From positions 310,001 to 374,000 of the forward strand of contig NZ_CP031148.1 of NCBI RefSeq assembly GCF_003342675.1: a stretch of DNA of 64,000 nt. Direction: 5' to 3'. This DNA is from Haloplanus rubicundus (lineage in GTDB: Archaea; Halobacteriota; Halobacteria; Halobacteriales; Haloferacaceae). Positions 36,173 to 44,246 of the stretch are shown in pieces. How positions within the stretch are numbered: the first letter of the stretch is position 1; each line of letters begins with the position of its first letter. The translations under genes were made by a program, and so were the position numbers. The notes below the pieces were generated by a model. The model had not been told where the DNA came from, did not search any database, and was given only the letters and a program-made list of their open reading frames with translations.

Positions 36173-36202
36173 GGGTGCGGTAGTGGCGGCGGGGGGATAA
36201 AG

Positions 36203-37261
36203 CTAGAACGCCCGCAGGTCGTCGAGGACGGCGGCGGCCGACCCGTCGTCGACGGCCGCACGGGCGGCGTCGAGGGCCGAATCGAGGGAGTCGGCGTCGT
36301 CGCGGGCGTAGATCCGGACGGCGGCGTTGAGGGCGACGGCGTCGTACCAGTGGTCGGTCCGGTCGCCGGCGACCACCTCGCGGGTGAGGCGGGCGCTGTC
36401 TTCGGCCACGTCGTCGACCTGTAGGTCTTCTTCCGCGAAGTCCATGCCGTACGCGGCCGTCTCGATTTCGTAGTCGTCGAAGCCGCCGGTCGCCGACCAG
36501 TCGGCCACCTTGGTGTAGCCGGGGCGGATGTCGTCGTAGCCCTCCATCCCCTGGAACATGACAACTCGATCCAGGTCGTGGAACGCGCTCTCCGCGAACG
36601 TCTCGACCACCTTCTTCGCGAACGCGAGGTGGTAGAAGGAGCCGAGGTGGACGCTCGCGCCGGCGGGGTTGGCGAGCGTCTCGACGGTGTTGACGAACGT
36701 GCGCACGCCCATCCGGTCCCGGGCGTCGAACAGGTCGGCGACGGCGGGGTTGAACGCGGGCTGGTAGTAGAAGCCAACGCCCGTCTCGTCGACCATGGCG
36801 GCGGAGTCGCGGGGGGTCAACTCCGTCGCGACGCCGAGTTCGTCGAGGACGTGTTTGTACACGTCCTGTTTCTGGGTGGGTGTCCGGTCGCCGGAGTGGG
36901 CGACGACGGGCGTGCCGGCGCCGGCGGCGACGACGCCCGCGGCGACGCCGAGGATGGCGGTCCGGCCCTTGCCGTCGTAGTTGGCGCCGCAGTCGACGGG
37001 GTCGGCGTCGGGGGTGGCGTACTCGGCGCGCTCACACATCTCGTCGGTGAAGGCCGCGAGTTCTTCGGGCGTGTTGTGTTTCCAGCGGTTGGCGAGCCAG
37101 AAGGCGCCGAGCGTGGTCGGGTAGGGGTCGCCGTCGAAGATGCGGCGCATGGCCTCGGCGGCCTGTTCGCGGGTCATGTCCTCCGCGGATTTCGTCCCCG
37201 AGCCCACCACCTCGGTCATGAGGCGCTTGAGCGGCCAGTCGCCGTCGGCGGCGTCAGTCAC
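36203..37261 (-). CDS. TrpD2-like glycosyltransferase-fold protein
   Basis: Protein of 352 aa with the anthranilate phosphoribosyltransferase fold. Its glycine motif reads VDCGANYDGKGRTA, not the canonical GTGGDG, and the downstream region reads VVAHSGDRTPTQKQ where TrpD has KxGNR. Both changes argue against true tryptophan synthesis and favour a TrpD2/YbiB-like or other nucleotide-binding role. The start is GTG. The SUMT gene upstream overlaps it by 8 bp, tying it to the siroheme/nitrite operon. Confidence 0.8.
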   Translation of the reverse strand: MTDAADGDWPLKRLMTEVVGSGTKSAEDMTREQAAEAMRRIFDGDPYPTTLGAFWLANRWKHNTPEELAAFTDEMCERAEYATPDADPVDCGANYDGKGRTAILGVAAGVVAAGAGTPVVAHSGDRTPTQKQDVYKHVLDELGVATELTPRDSAAMVDETGVGFYYQPAFNPAVADLFDARDRMGVRTFVNTVETLANPAGASVHLGSFYHLAFAKKVVETFAESAFHDLDRVVMFQGMEGYDDIRPGYTKVADWSATGGFDDYEIETAAYGMDFAEEDLQVDDVAEDSARLTREVVAGDRTDHWYDAVALNAAVRIYARDDADSLDSALDAARAAVDDGSAAAVLDDLRAF

Positions 37262-38090
37262 TGTCGGTCACCCCGACGACGCCGTTGGCGGCCGTGAGCG
37301 GCGCTTCGGCCATCGCGTCGCTGCCGCCGAGACAGCGCGCGACCGTCTCGCGGACGCCGACCACGTCGCCGACGACGGTGACGGCGGGAGGTTCGACCGC
37401 CGCCGCGTCCGCCACGTCGACGATGGTGTCGAGCGTCCCCGTGACGACCCGTTCGTCGGGAAGGGTGGCGCGTTCGACCATCGCGACGGGCGTCGTGGGA
37501 TCGACGCCCGCGGCGCGGAGCGCGGCCGCGTTGTCGGGGAGGCGGCCGACGCCCATCAGGATCACCAGCGTCCCGCCGGCGGAGACGAGATCCGAGAGGG
37601 CGCCCCAGTCGAGGGCGCTGTCCGCCTTCGTCGGGTCCTCGTGGCCGGTGACGACGGCGAGCGCCGAGGCGTGGTCGCGGTGGGTCGCCGGGATGCCGGC
37701 GACGCCGGGCGCGGCGACGGCGCTCGTAATGCCGGGGACGACCTCGAAGGGGACGTTGTGGCGCGCGAGGTGTTCGGCTTCCTCGCCGCCGCGGGCGAAG
37801 ATGGTGGGGTCGCCGCCCTTCAGGCGGACCACCTCGCGGCCGGCCTTGGCCTCCCGGATCAGCCGGTCGTTGATCTCGGCTTGCGGCGTCCGGTCGCCGT
37901 TGGCGCGTTTCCCGACGTTCTCGACGCGCACGTCGTCGGGGATGGTGTCGACGACGCCGTCGCCCACGAGCGAGTCGTGGAGGACCACGTCGGCCGAATC
38001 GAGGAGGCGCCGGGCCTTCACCGTCACGAGTTCGGGGTCGCCCGGACCGGCGCCGACGAGATACACCGTGCCGGTCGTCATGGTGCTCAC
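37254..38090 (-). CDS. cobA: Uroporphyrinogen-III C-methyltransferase (SUMT)
   Basis: Makes precorrin-2 for siroheme from uroporphyrinogen III and SAM. It has VYLVGAGPGDPELVTVKA (SAM-binding start), DSLVGDGV, REVVRLKGGDPTIFARGGEEAEHL with the substrate motif, and VVPGITSAVAAP. It is complete at 278 aa if translation starts at the GTG (38088-38090), or 275 aa from the ATG at 38081. The upstream gene stops 1 nt away, and its end overlaps the TrpD2-like gene by 8 bp. Confidence 0.94.
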   Translation of the reverse strand: MSTMTTGTVYLVGAGPGDPELVTVKARRLLDSADVVLHDSLVGDGVVDTIPDDVRVENVGKRANGDRTPQAEINDRLIREAKAGREVVRLKGGDPTIFARGGEEAEHLARHNVPFEVVPGITSAVAAPGVAGIPATHRDHASALAVVTGHEDPTKADSALDWGALSDLVSAGGTLVILMGVGRLPDNAAALRAAGVDPTTPVAMVERATLPDERVVTGTLDTIVDVADAAAVEPPAVTVVGDVVGVRETVARCLGGSDAMAEAPLTAANGVVGVTDSD

Positions 38091-38091
38091 G

Positions 38092-38376
38092 TCACTCCCC
38101 CTCCGCGGCCGCCACGCGGTCGGCGGCGCTCCCCAGTTCGTCCGCGAGGGTCCGCGCCTCGGCGGCCGAGAGCGTCACCCGGTCGGCGTGGGGCGGCACC
38201 GACTCCAACTCGGTGTTGTCGAGTTCGAGTTCGAGCGTGATCTCCTCGGGGTTCTCGCGGGCCGTCCGCACGTTGAGCGTGGCGAACGCTCCCTCCTCGA
38301 AGCCGTGGCCCTCGACGCTCGCGTCGAGCAGGTCGAACGTCGTGAAGGCGTTGACCTTCAGCACGCGGTCGGCCAT
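38092..38376 (-). CDS. DUF6360-like protein (94 aa)
   Basis: Opens MADRVLKVNAFTTFDLLDASV and continues with a beta-rich acidic domain (TLELELDNTELESVPP in pieces) and a C-terminal helix (ADELGSAADRVAAAEG). It resembles the haloarchaeal family DUF6360; the family name is from memory. It is 2 nt from nirA and 1 nt from cobA, which strongly suggests an auxiliary role in nitrite reduction or siroheme supply. There are no Cys and no obvious cofactor site. Confidence 0.75.
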   Translation of the reverse strand: MADRVLKVNAFTTFDLLDASVEGHGFEEGAFATLNVRTARENPEEITLELELDNTELESVPPHADRVTLSAAEARTLADELGSAADRVAAAEGE

Positions 38377-38378
38377 GG

Positions 38379-40157
38379 TCAGTCGTCGGAGGGGAGCGGT
38401 TCGCCCTGCCCGTCCGTCGGCGCGGGCGAGGCGTCCATCGACGTGTCCTCGGCGTAGGGATACCACGTCATCTTCGTGTTGCCGAGGTACGGGTCCTCGT
38501 AGCTCGTCTCCTCGGACTCGGCGAGGGCGGCGAGTTCGTCCTCGTCGCGGTCGGCGACGAAGTCACGGAAGGACTCCTCCGGCCCGGCGCGCTCCTCCTC
38601 GTACGTTTCGAGGAGATTGGCGATGTAGCCGGGCACCTCGTCGGCGGGGACGCGCATCTTCACCCAGTCGGCGAACTGCGGGTTCTCGCCGAGGCCGCCG
38701 CCCAGCCCCACGTCGAACGCCTCGACGGCGTCGCCGTCCTTGCGCGTCTTCATGCCGCGCAGGCTGACGTCGGCGATCTGTGGCTGGGCACACGAGGCGG
38801 TACAGCCCGAGAGGTGGATGTGGAAGTCCTCGACGCCCTCGGGAACGGGAACGTTGTCCCGCAGCCAGCGCCCGTACCGGACCATTCGGTTCTTCGTCTC
38901 GACGATGGATAGCGAGCAGTATTCGGTGCCCGTACACGCGATGGAGCCGCGCAGGAACGGGTGTGGGTCCGGCGAGTAGTCGTCGAGGAGGTCCTCGGCG
39001 AGGAAGTCGTCCAGGTCCTCGTCGGCGATGTCACCGACGATGACGTTCTGACGCTGGGTCAGGCCGATCATCTCGGAGCCGTACGCCTCGGCGAGGTCGG
39101 CGAGTTGGATCACGTCGTCGGCGGCCATGCGGCCGACGAGGACGTAGAGACCGAGAAAGTTCTGGCCGTCGTGCTGGTCGTGGACGCCGATGTAGTCGCC
39201 GGGGGCGTCGGCGCGGCCGGCGTTGTAGTCGTACTCGTCGCGAAGGCCCTCGCCGGCGGTCGGGAGTTCGTAGTCGACGTACTCGTCCTGCAGGACCGAG
39301 CGCACTTTCTCCGGTCCCCACTCGTCGACGAGGAACTTGATGCGGGCGTTGAAGCGGTCCTCGCGGTCGCCGTAGTCACGGAAGAGCGCCGAGAGCCCCG
39401 CGGCTACGTCCGTGGCGTTCTCGGGGCGGCAGAAGACGTCGATGTCGCGGGCGAACCGGGGTTCCTTGCGGGCGAGGCCGCCGCCGACGTTGACGTTGAA
39501 GCCGGCCACCTCCTCGCCGTCCAGTTCCTTGGTCGCGGGTTCGAAGGCGAGGTCGTTGATGTCGCCCTGCCCGGAGCCGCGGCGGTCGCCGGTCATCGCC
39601 ACCTTCCACTTCCGGGGCAGGTTGGCGTAGAGGTCGTTGCCCTTGAACGTCTCGTGGAGTTCCTGGACGACCGGCCAGACGTCGATGAGTTCGTCGGCGT
39701 CGCGGCCGGCAACCGGGGAGCCCACGATGTTGCGCCACGAGTCGCCACACGCCTGAATCGTCGAGAGACCGACCGACTCCAGTTCGTCCCAGATGTCCGC
39801 GATGTCCTCCACCTTGATCCAGTGGAGCTGGATCGACTGGCGGGTGGTGAAGTCGGCGTAGGCGTCGCCGAACTCGGGGTTCTCGACGGGGCCGGTGGCG
39901 TACTCCTTGGCCACCTCGCCGACGGTCCGAAGCTGTTCCGGCGTCATCCGGCCCATCGGCGTCCCGATGCGCATCATGAAGTAGCTCTCCTGTCCTTTCC
40001 GCTGGTGGTACAGGCCCCACCATTTGAACCGCTCGAACCAGGCGTCGTGCTCGTCTTCCGGAATGGCGTCCCATCCCTCCTCGGCGAACCGCAAGAGATG
40101 GTCGCGTATCTCCATCCCGTAGGTCTCGTCTTTCCAGCGTTCGACCTTGGTTGGCAT
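38379..40157 (-). CDS. nirA: Ferredoxin--nitrite reductase (siroheme, assimilatory type)
   Basis: Reduces nitrite to ammonium with six ferredoxin electrons. The siroheme/[4Fe-4S] cluster ligands are C408-x5-C414 (ACTGTEYC) and C452-x3-C456 (SGCTASCAQP). Two nitrite/sulfite reductase ferredoxin-like half domains are seen, starting YFMMRIGTPMGRMTPEQL and TRQSIQLHWIKVEDI. At 592 aa it is slightly longer than plant-type NirA, with a Glu/Asp-rich C-terminal tail. A sulfite reductase is the alternative, but the siroheme cluster and ferredoxin neighbour fit either role. No nasA nitrate reductase is seen in the window. Confidence 0.92.
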   Translation of the reverse strand: MPTKVERWKDETYGMEIRDHLLRFAEEGWDAIPEDEHDAWFERFKWWGLYHQRKGQESYFMMRIGTPMGRMTPEQLRTVGEVAKEYATGPVENPEFGDAYADFTTRQSIQLHWIKVEDIADIWDELESVGLSTIQACGDSWRNIVGSPVAGRDADELIDVWPVVQELHETFKGNDLYANLPRKWKVAMTGDRRGSGQGDINDLAFEPATKELDGEEVAGFNVNVGGGLARKEPRFARDIDVFCRPENATDVAAGLSALFRDYGDREDRFNARIKFLVDEWGPEKVRSVLQDEYVDYELPTAGEGLRDEYDYNAGRADAPGDYIGVHDQHDGQNFLGLYVLVGRMAADDVIQLADLAEAYGSEMIGLTQRQNVIVGDIADEDLDDFLAEDLLDDYSPDPHPFLRGSIACTGTEYCSLSIVETKNRMVRYGRWLRDNVPVPEGVEDFHIHLSGCTASCAQPQIADVSLRGMKTRKDGDAVEAFDVGLGGGLGENPQFADWVKMRVPADEVPGYIANLLETYEEERAGPEESFRDFVADRDEDELAALAESEETSYEDPYLGNTKMTWYPYAEDTSMDASPAPTDGQGEPLPSDD

Positions 40158-40242
40158 GGGGAGCTAGAATAGACGCGAACATATACGGTCGGGCACGTCG
40201 TCAACCTTCCCCGGCTCTCCGGGGACACGACAAATGTTGCCG

Positions 40243-40584
40243 CTATCGTCGAAGCGGCGTCGCGCGTCGGGACCGGCGACCAGGAACGTGGACGCTCTCG
40301 GGGACGACGGGGCGGAACGCGCCGGTGTCGGGGTCGACGCGGCCGAGGGTGAGCCAGTCGGTGACGCCGCTCGTGCCACATTGGATGCACTGGCCGGCGA
40401 CCCGCGCCTCCACGTCGGCGCCGTCGGGGGCCACTTCGACGAACCCCTCGGCGAGGAAGTCGGCGAGCCGGCACGGGCAGAAATCGTGGCGAGCGAGCCG
40501 CCAGAGATCGCTGACGTTCACCTCGCGGGAGTCGTTGACGCTGACCCACGCCCCGTCGTCAAGCTGGTGAACCGAGGTGGTCAT
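40243..40584 (-). CDS. Cys-containing hypothetical protein upstream of nirA (113 aa)
   Basis: Acidic small protein with CPC near residue 36 and CIQC near residue 69 (HDFCPCRLADF and GQCIQCGTSG). These four Cys could bind zinc or an Fe-S cluster. A C-terminal basic tail (GRRSRRATPLRR) may touch nucleic acid. It lies 85 bp upstream of nirA in the same orientation, so co-transcription or a nirA-regulating role is possible. The family is not recognised. Confidence 0.65.
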   Translation of the reverse strand: MTTSVHQLDDGAWVSVNDSREVNVSDLWRLARHDFCPCRLADFLAEGFVEVAPDGADVEARVAGQCIQCGTSGVTDWLTLGRVDPDTGAFRPVVPESVHVPGRRSRRATPLRR

Positions 40585-40812
40585 GACCTCCGATACCGCC
40601 CCGACGGCGGTAAGCCCGTCGGCGGCTGCGACGCTTGCCGGTCCTCGGACGGGAAATTGGGGGGTGATTCGGGCGTGATCGACGGACGAGGTCGGGATTC
40701 GTCCCGAAACCGCCCGTCACGGATACCGGAAAGGACCGCCCCAATACGGGAGAACGGGTAGCAATTATGCCCGAACGCGGCCTTATGCAGACGTACCGTT
40801 TACCGGTGTTCG

Positions 40813-40974
40813 ATGACCGAGAACAGCGAGGTTGTGACGACGCCGTCGGAGGAAACCGACGACGACGAGGCTGCGGACGCACGGAACCATCTCTCTGATG
40901 TCGAACCCGGGGCTGGCTGTACCGAAATCTGGGAACACCTGAGCGAGACGCGCGACGACGCCGAGGGGAACTGA
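40813..40974 (+). CDS. 53-aa protein with a GCTEIWEHLSE C-terminal motif
   Basis: Short ORF. The first half is acidic and disordered (TPSEETDDDEAAD); the second half is ordered (HLSDVEPGAGCTEIWEHLSE) with a single Cys. CTTATG near 40782 fits a TATA box about 31 nt before the ATG, and the stop is followed directly by the convergent glycosyltransferase gene. Clear codon bias and its own promoter argue for a real gene. The lone Cys and a compact helix suggest a partner-binding or regulatory micro-protein. Confidence 0.65.
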   Translation: MTENSEVVTTPSEETDDDEAADARNHLSDVEPGAGCTEIWEHLSETRDDAEGN

Positions 40975-40990
40975 TCCCGTCCGCAGGGCG

Positions 40991-42121
40991 CTATCCTCCG
41001 CGCTCGCTCTCCGCCCGCAGGAGCGCCGCGACTCCCTCACGAACCGCCGCGTGGAACCGGTCGCTCGCGTAGCGGTCCCGCGGGAGCGTGGGCCGGGCGT
41101 CGTCCACAATCGCCGCGGCAATCGTCGCCACGGCGTCGGGCGTCGAATCGAACAGCCGGTCCGAACGGCCGGCGAGCACCTCCCGCTGGCCGCCGGCGTC
41201 GGGCGCGAACGCCACCATCCCCGCGGCGACGTACTCGGCGACCGCCATCCCGAAGTGTTCCTCGGGCTTGCAGTTCAGGCCGTAGCGGTGGGTGGCGAGT
41301 AGCTCCGTCACCCGCTCGGGGGGTGCGTCGCGGTCGAGGTGGACGTACGGCCGGTCGGCGGCCGCGGCCGCCACCCGTCGGCCGTAGTCGGCGTAGATGG
41401 TCGACGACGACCCGACGAGGTGGAGATGCAGGTCGTACCCCCGAGCGCGGACGCCGTCGACGACGTCGATGGCCCGGAGCGGGCGCTTGTCCGGCGCGAG
41501 ACGGCCGAGGACGACGACGCCGGTCTCCCGCTCGGCCCACGGCCGCGGGTTCGGGACGGGATCGACCGGCGGGTGGAGCACGTCGGGGCGCCGTCCGTAG
41601 ATGGCTTCGACGGCGTCGGCCGTCCACGCGGAGTTGGCGAGGAGACGGGCGTCGTCCGGGAGCCGTCGGTCGCCGACGCCGGCCAACCGACTCCACAGCG
41701 GGTCGAGACGGGGCGTCCCGCCGGCCGGGGCGTGCCGGCGATTGAACTGCGGGAAGTGGACGTACTGGAGCGAGGGGAGCGGGAGGGCGAACTCGTTGGC
41801 GGTGCTGACGGCGGCGTCGAAGTCGGCGGCGTGCGGGGCGAAGAGGCGGCGGAGCAGGACGCTCCGCGCCGCCAGTTGCGGGCCGTAGCGGTCGGGGAGG
41901 GCATCGAACCCCCGGCAGACGAGTTCGGTCCCGGGCGGTCGGCGGACCCGCACATCGGCGTCGGTGTCGAAGAGTGCGTTGAGTTCCGCGAGCGACGAGC
42001 GGGAGAGGGTGACCAGCGTCACGTCGTGGACGGCCTGAAGCGCCTCGCAGACGTGGAGACAGACGGTGTCGGCGCCGCCGCGGCCGTCGAGCGTGTTGTG
42101 GAGGACCGCCACCCGTGCCAT
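40991..42121 (-). CDS. GT4-family glycosyltransferase
   Basis: GT-B fold retaining glycosyltransferase of 376 aa. The N-terminal domain has DGRGGADTVCLHVCEAL near residue 12 and YVHFPQFNRR near 140. The C-terminal domain carries VVLGRLAPDKRPLRAIDVV and the E-x7-E nucleotide motif KPEEHFGMAVAEYVAAG. It has no membrane anchor, so it acts at the cytoplasmic face. Its gene diverges from the Gfo-AKR fusion across the palindromic element at 42149-42228, whose outer arm supplies its TATA box. Confidence 0.9.
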   Translation of the reverse strand: MARVAVLHNTLDGRGGADTVCLHVCEALQAVHDVTLVTLSRSSLAELNALFDTDADVRVRRPPGTELVCRGFDALPDRYGPQLAARSVLLRRLFAPHAADFDAAVSTANEFALPLPSLQYVHFPQFNRRHAPAGGTPRLDPLWSRLAGVGDRRLPDDARLLANSAWTADAVEAIYGRRPDVLHPPVDPVPNPRPWAERETGVVVLGRLAPDKRPLRAIDVVDGVRARGYDLHLHLVGSSSTIYADYGRRVAAAAADRPYVHLDRDAPPERVTELLATHRYGLNCKPEEHFGMAVAEYVAAGMVAFAPDAGGQREVLAGRSDRLFDSTPDAVATIAAAIVDDARPTLPRDRYASDRFHAAVREGVAALLRAESERGG

Positions 42122-42145
42122 GTCTGCCCGTCGGGGGGCGACCGT

Positions 42146-42151
42146 CTTATA
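42146..42151 (-). promoter_or_regulatory. TATA box of the GT4 gene, overlapping the element end
   Basis: On the minus strand this reads TATAAG, and it lies 28 nt before the ATG at 42121. The first three bases belong to the element's terminal repeat. The 14-mer GCCGGCAGTATAAG recurs with one change (A for G) at 46121-46134, in the promoter of the PTPS-like gene. Confidence 0.5.
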
Positions 42152-42228
42152 CTGCCGGCTGTAACTGTTTCAAGATCCCCGTCACTCCGGGGTGACGGGG
42201 GTCTTGGTTGACTTACAGCCGGCAGTAT
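42149..42228 (+). repeat. Palindromic element, copy 1 (80 bp)
   Basis: Ends in a perfect 16-bp inverted repeat (ATACTGCCGGCTGTAA and its inverse). Inside is a 12-bp hairpin (42174-42185 with 42192-42203, one G-T wobble) around a 6-nt loop. The arms are joined by asymmetric sequence (CTGTTTCAA and TTGGTTGAC). It fills the gap between the divergent GT4 and Gfo-AKR genes. Aligned to copy 2 at 61468-61546 (opposite orientation), the changes in both stems are paired and keep the fold. Confidence 0.85.
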
Positions 42229-42278
42229 CAACTCCCATCCGGCGCGGGACTTTTCACGACAGCACCCTGCCAGGAGGT

Positions 42279-44246
42279 ATGGAGTGTGCGTTCGTGGGGT
42301 GTGGGGCGGTTGCCCGGAAGTACGCCGCCACGGTCGACGCCTCGGCGCTCTCGGTGACGGCGGTCTGTGACCTCGATGCCGACCGCGCCGCTGCCTTCGC
42401 GGCCGACCACGACGCCGCGGCGTACACCGACCTCGACGCGATGCTCGACGCCGAGGCGGTCCCTCTGGTGCTGAACCTCACGGGCCACGACGCCCACGCC
42501 GCGGTGACCGAGCGCGCCCTGCGGGCGGGGCGCCACGTCTGGAGCGAGAAACCGCTCGCCGTCGACGCCGACCGGGCGCGGAAACTGGTCGCGCTCGCCG
42601 AGCGCCGGGGGCTGGCGCTCGGCTGTGCGCCGATCAACGCCGACTGCGAGGCCCAGCGACACGCGGGGAGGGCGCTCGCGGACGGCCGCCTCGGGACGGT
42701 GCGCCTGGCCTACGCCCACGCCCACGTCGGCCGGGTGACCGCGTGGCACGACGACCCCGACGCCTTCCTCCGGGTCGGGCCGCTGTACGACGGTGCGGTC
42801 TACCCCCTCACCCTCCTCGTGGCGTGGTTCGGTCCCGTCGAGCGGGTTCGAGTCGCCGACGCCACCGACCCGTGGCCGGACCGCGAGGCGAAGCGGCCGG
42901 CGCGACCGAGTCACGTCGAGGCGACGCTCGCGTTCGCCGATGGCCCGCTGGTCCGCCTGACGGCGAGTTTCTACGCCCCCCACCGGAGCCGGGAGTTCAC
43001 GAGCCTCGAACTGCACGGCGACGACGGCTCGCTCTACCTCGACGACGCCGGTGACCTCGGCGGCGAGGCGGGCCACCGCGTCGCCTTCGGGCGCGAGGGG
43101 CGGGGCTACGCGCCGATGCCCATCCAGAAGCCGTCGCGGCGGACCCCCTACCTCGCCGGACCGGAGCGACTGGCCGCGAGCGTCCGGCGGGGGCGGCCCG
43201 ACCGGGCGTCGGCGCGGCGCGCGAGCCACGTCGTCGCCGTCTGTAACGCCGTCGAGCGGGCCGACGAGGCGGGGACGAGCGTCGCCGTCACGGACGCCGG
43301 CGTCGACCGACCCGACCGGCAGCGGGTGGCGTGGTGCGGCGCGGAGGAGGCCCCCCACCCGCCCGACGCCGCGCTCCGCCTCCCGCCTGTCGGCTTCGGC
43401 TGTTCGCGCTACCGCGGCGACGAGTACGTCGACCGCCGGGACTCCATCGCGACGGCACTCGACGCCGGCTACCGCTTGCTCGACTCCGCGGAGCTGTACG
43501 GCAACGAGGCGCGGATCGGCGAGCTACTGGCGGCGCCGGGAACCCCGGACCGCGACGCGCTCTTTCTCGCAAGCAAGGTCTGGAACACGAACCACGGCCA
43601 CGTCGCGGAGGCCTGCGAGACGACGCTCGACGAACTCGGCGTCGACGCCCTCGACTGTTACCTGCTCCACTGGCCGGACGCGTGGGAATACACCGGTCCC
43701 CTGCGCCGCCTCGCCGAGTTGCCGGTCGCGAAGCAGGAGGCACGCACCTTCCCGGAGGACGACGACGGGGAGCGGGCGACGGCCGACGTGAGTCTGGAGG
43801 AGGCGTGGCGAGGGCTGGAGACCCTCCACGACCGCGGCCTCGCGGCGTCGCTCGGGGTCTGTAACGTCGACCGTGCGACGCTATCGCGGGTCGTCGAGTT
43901 CGCACGGGTGCCACCGGCGGTCGTGCAGGTCGAACACCACCCATACCGCCCACAGCGCGACCTGGTGTCGTGGTGTCACGAGCGGGGGATTCGGGTGGTC
44001 GCCCACTCGCCGCTGTCGGCGCCGGGGCTCCTCGACGACGCCGCGGTCCGGGAGACGGCGGCGGAGATGGGCGTCTCGCCCGCGGCGGCCGTCGTCGCCT
44101 GGAACGTCGACCGGGGCGTCGTCCCCATCCCGTCGAGCACCGACTCCGACCACGTCGTCGAGAACCTCGCCGCCGCGGGCTATCGCCTCACCGACGCGGA
44201 CCGGGAGCGCCTGGCGACCCTCGAAGATCCGGAGTTCGGCCGATGA
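42279..44246 (+). CDS. Gfo/Idh/MocA oxidoreductase fused to aldo/keto reductase (655 aa)
   Basis: Two redox enzymes in one chain. Residues 1 to about 345 are Gfo/Idh/MocA: the Rossmann start MECAFVGCGAVARKYA, the EKP motif at residues 90-92, and a beta-sheet C-half. From about 370 the aldo/keto reductase has the catalytic tetrad D402, Y407, K433 and H464 and the PVGFGCSRYRGDEY start. A poorly ordered linker (about 345-370) joins them. The ATG at 42279 follows a TTTTCA box at 42251-42256. It overlaps the CDP-alcohol phosphatidyltransferase by 4 bp. Confidence 0.88.
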   Translation: MECAFVGCGAVARKYAATVDASALSVTAVCDLDADRAAAFAADHDAAAYTDLDAMLDAEAVPLVLNLTGHDAHAAVTERALRAGRHVWSEKPLAVDADRARKLVALAERRGLALGCAPINADCEAQRHAGRALADGRLGTVRLAYAHAHVGRVTAWHDDPDAFLRVGPLYDGAVYPLTLLVAWFGPVERVRVADATDPWPDREAKRPARPSHVEATLAFADGPLVRLTASFYAPHRSREFTSLELHGDDGSLYLDDAGDLGGEAGHRVAFGREGRGYAPMPIQKPSRRTPYLAGPERLAASVRRGRPDRASARRASHVVAVCNAVERADEAGTSVAVTDAGVDRPDRQRVAWCGAEEAPHPPDAALRLPPVGFGCSRYRGDEYVDRRDSIATALDAGYRLLDSAELYGNEARIGELLAAPGTPDRDALFLASKVWNTNHGHVAEACETTLDELGVDALDCYLLHWPDAWEYTGPLRRLAELPVAKQEARTFPEDDDGERATADVSLEEAWRGLETLHDRGLAASLGVCNVDRATLSRVVEFARVPPAVVQVEHHPYRPQRDLVSWCHERGIRVVAHSPLSAPGLLDDAAVRETAAEMGVSPAAAVVAWNVDRGVVPIPSSTDSDHVVENLAAAGYRLTDADRERLATLEDPEFGR

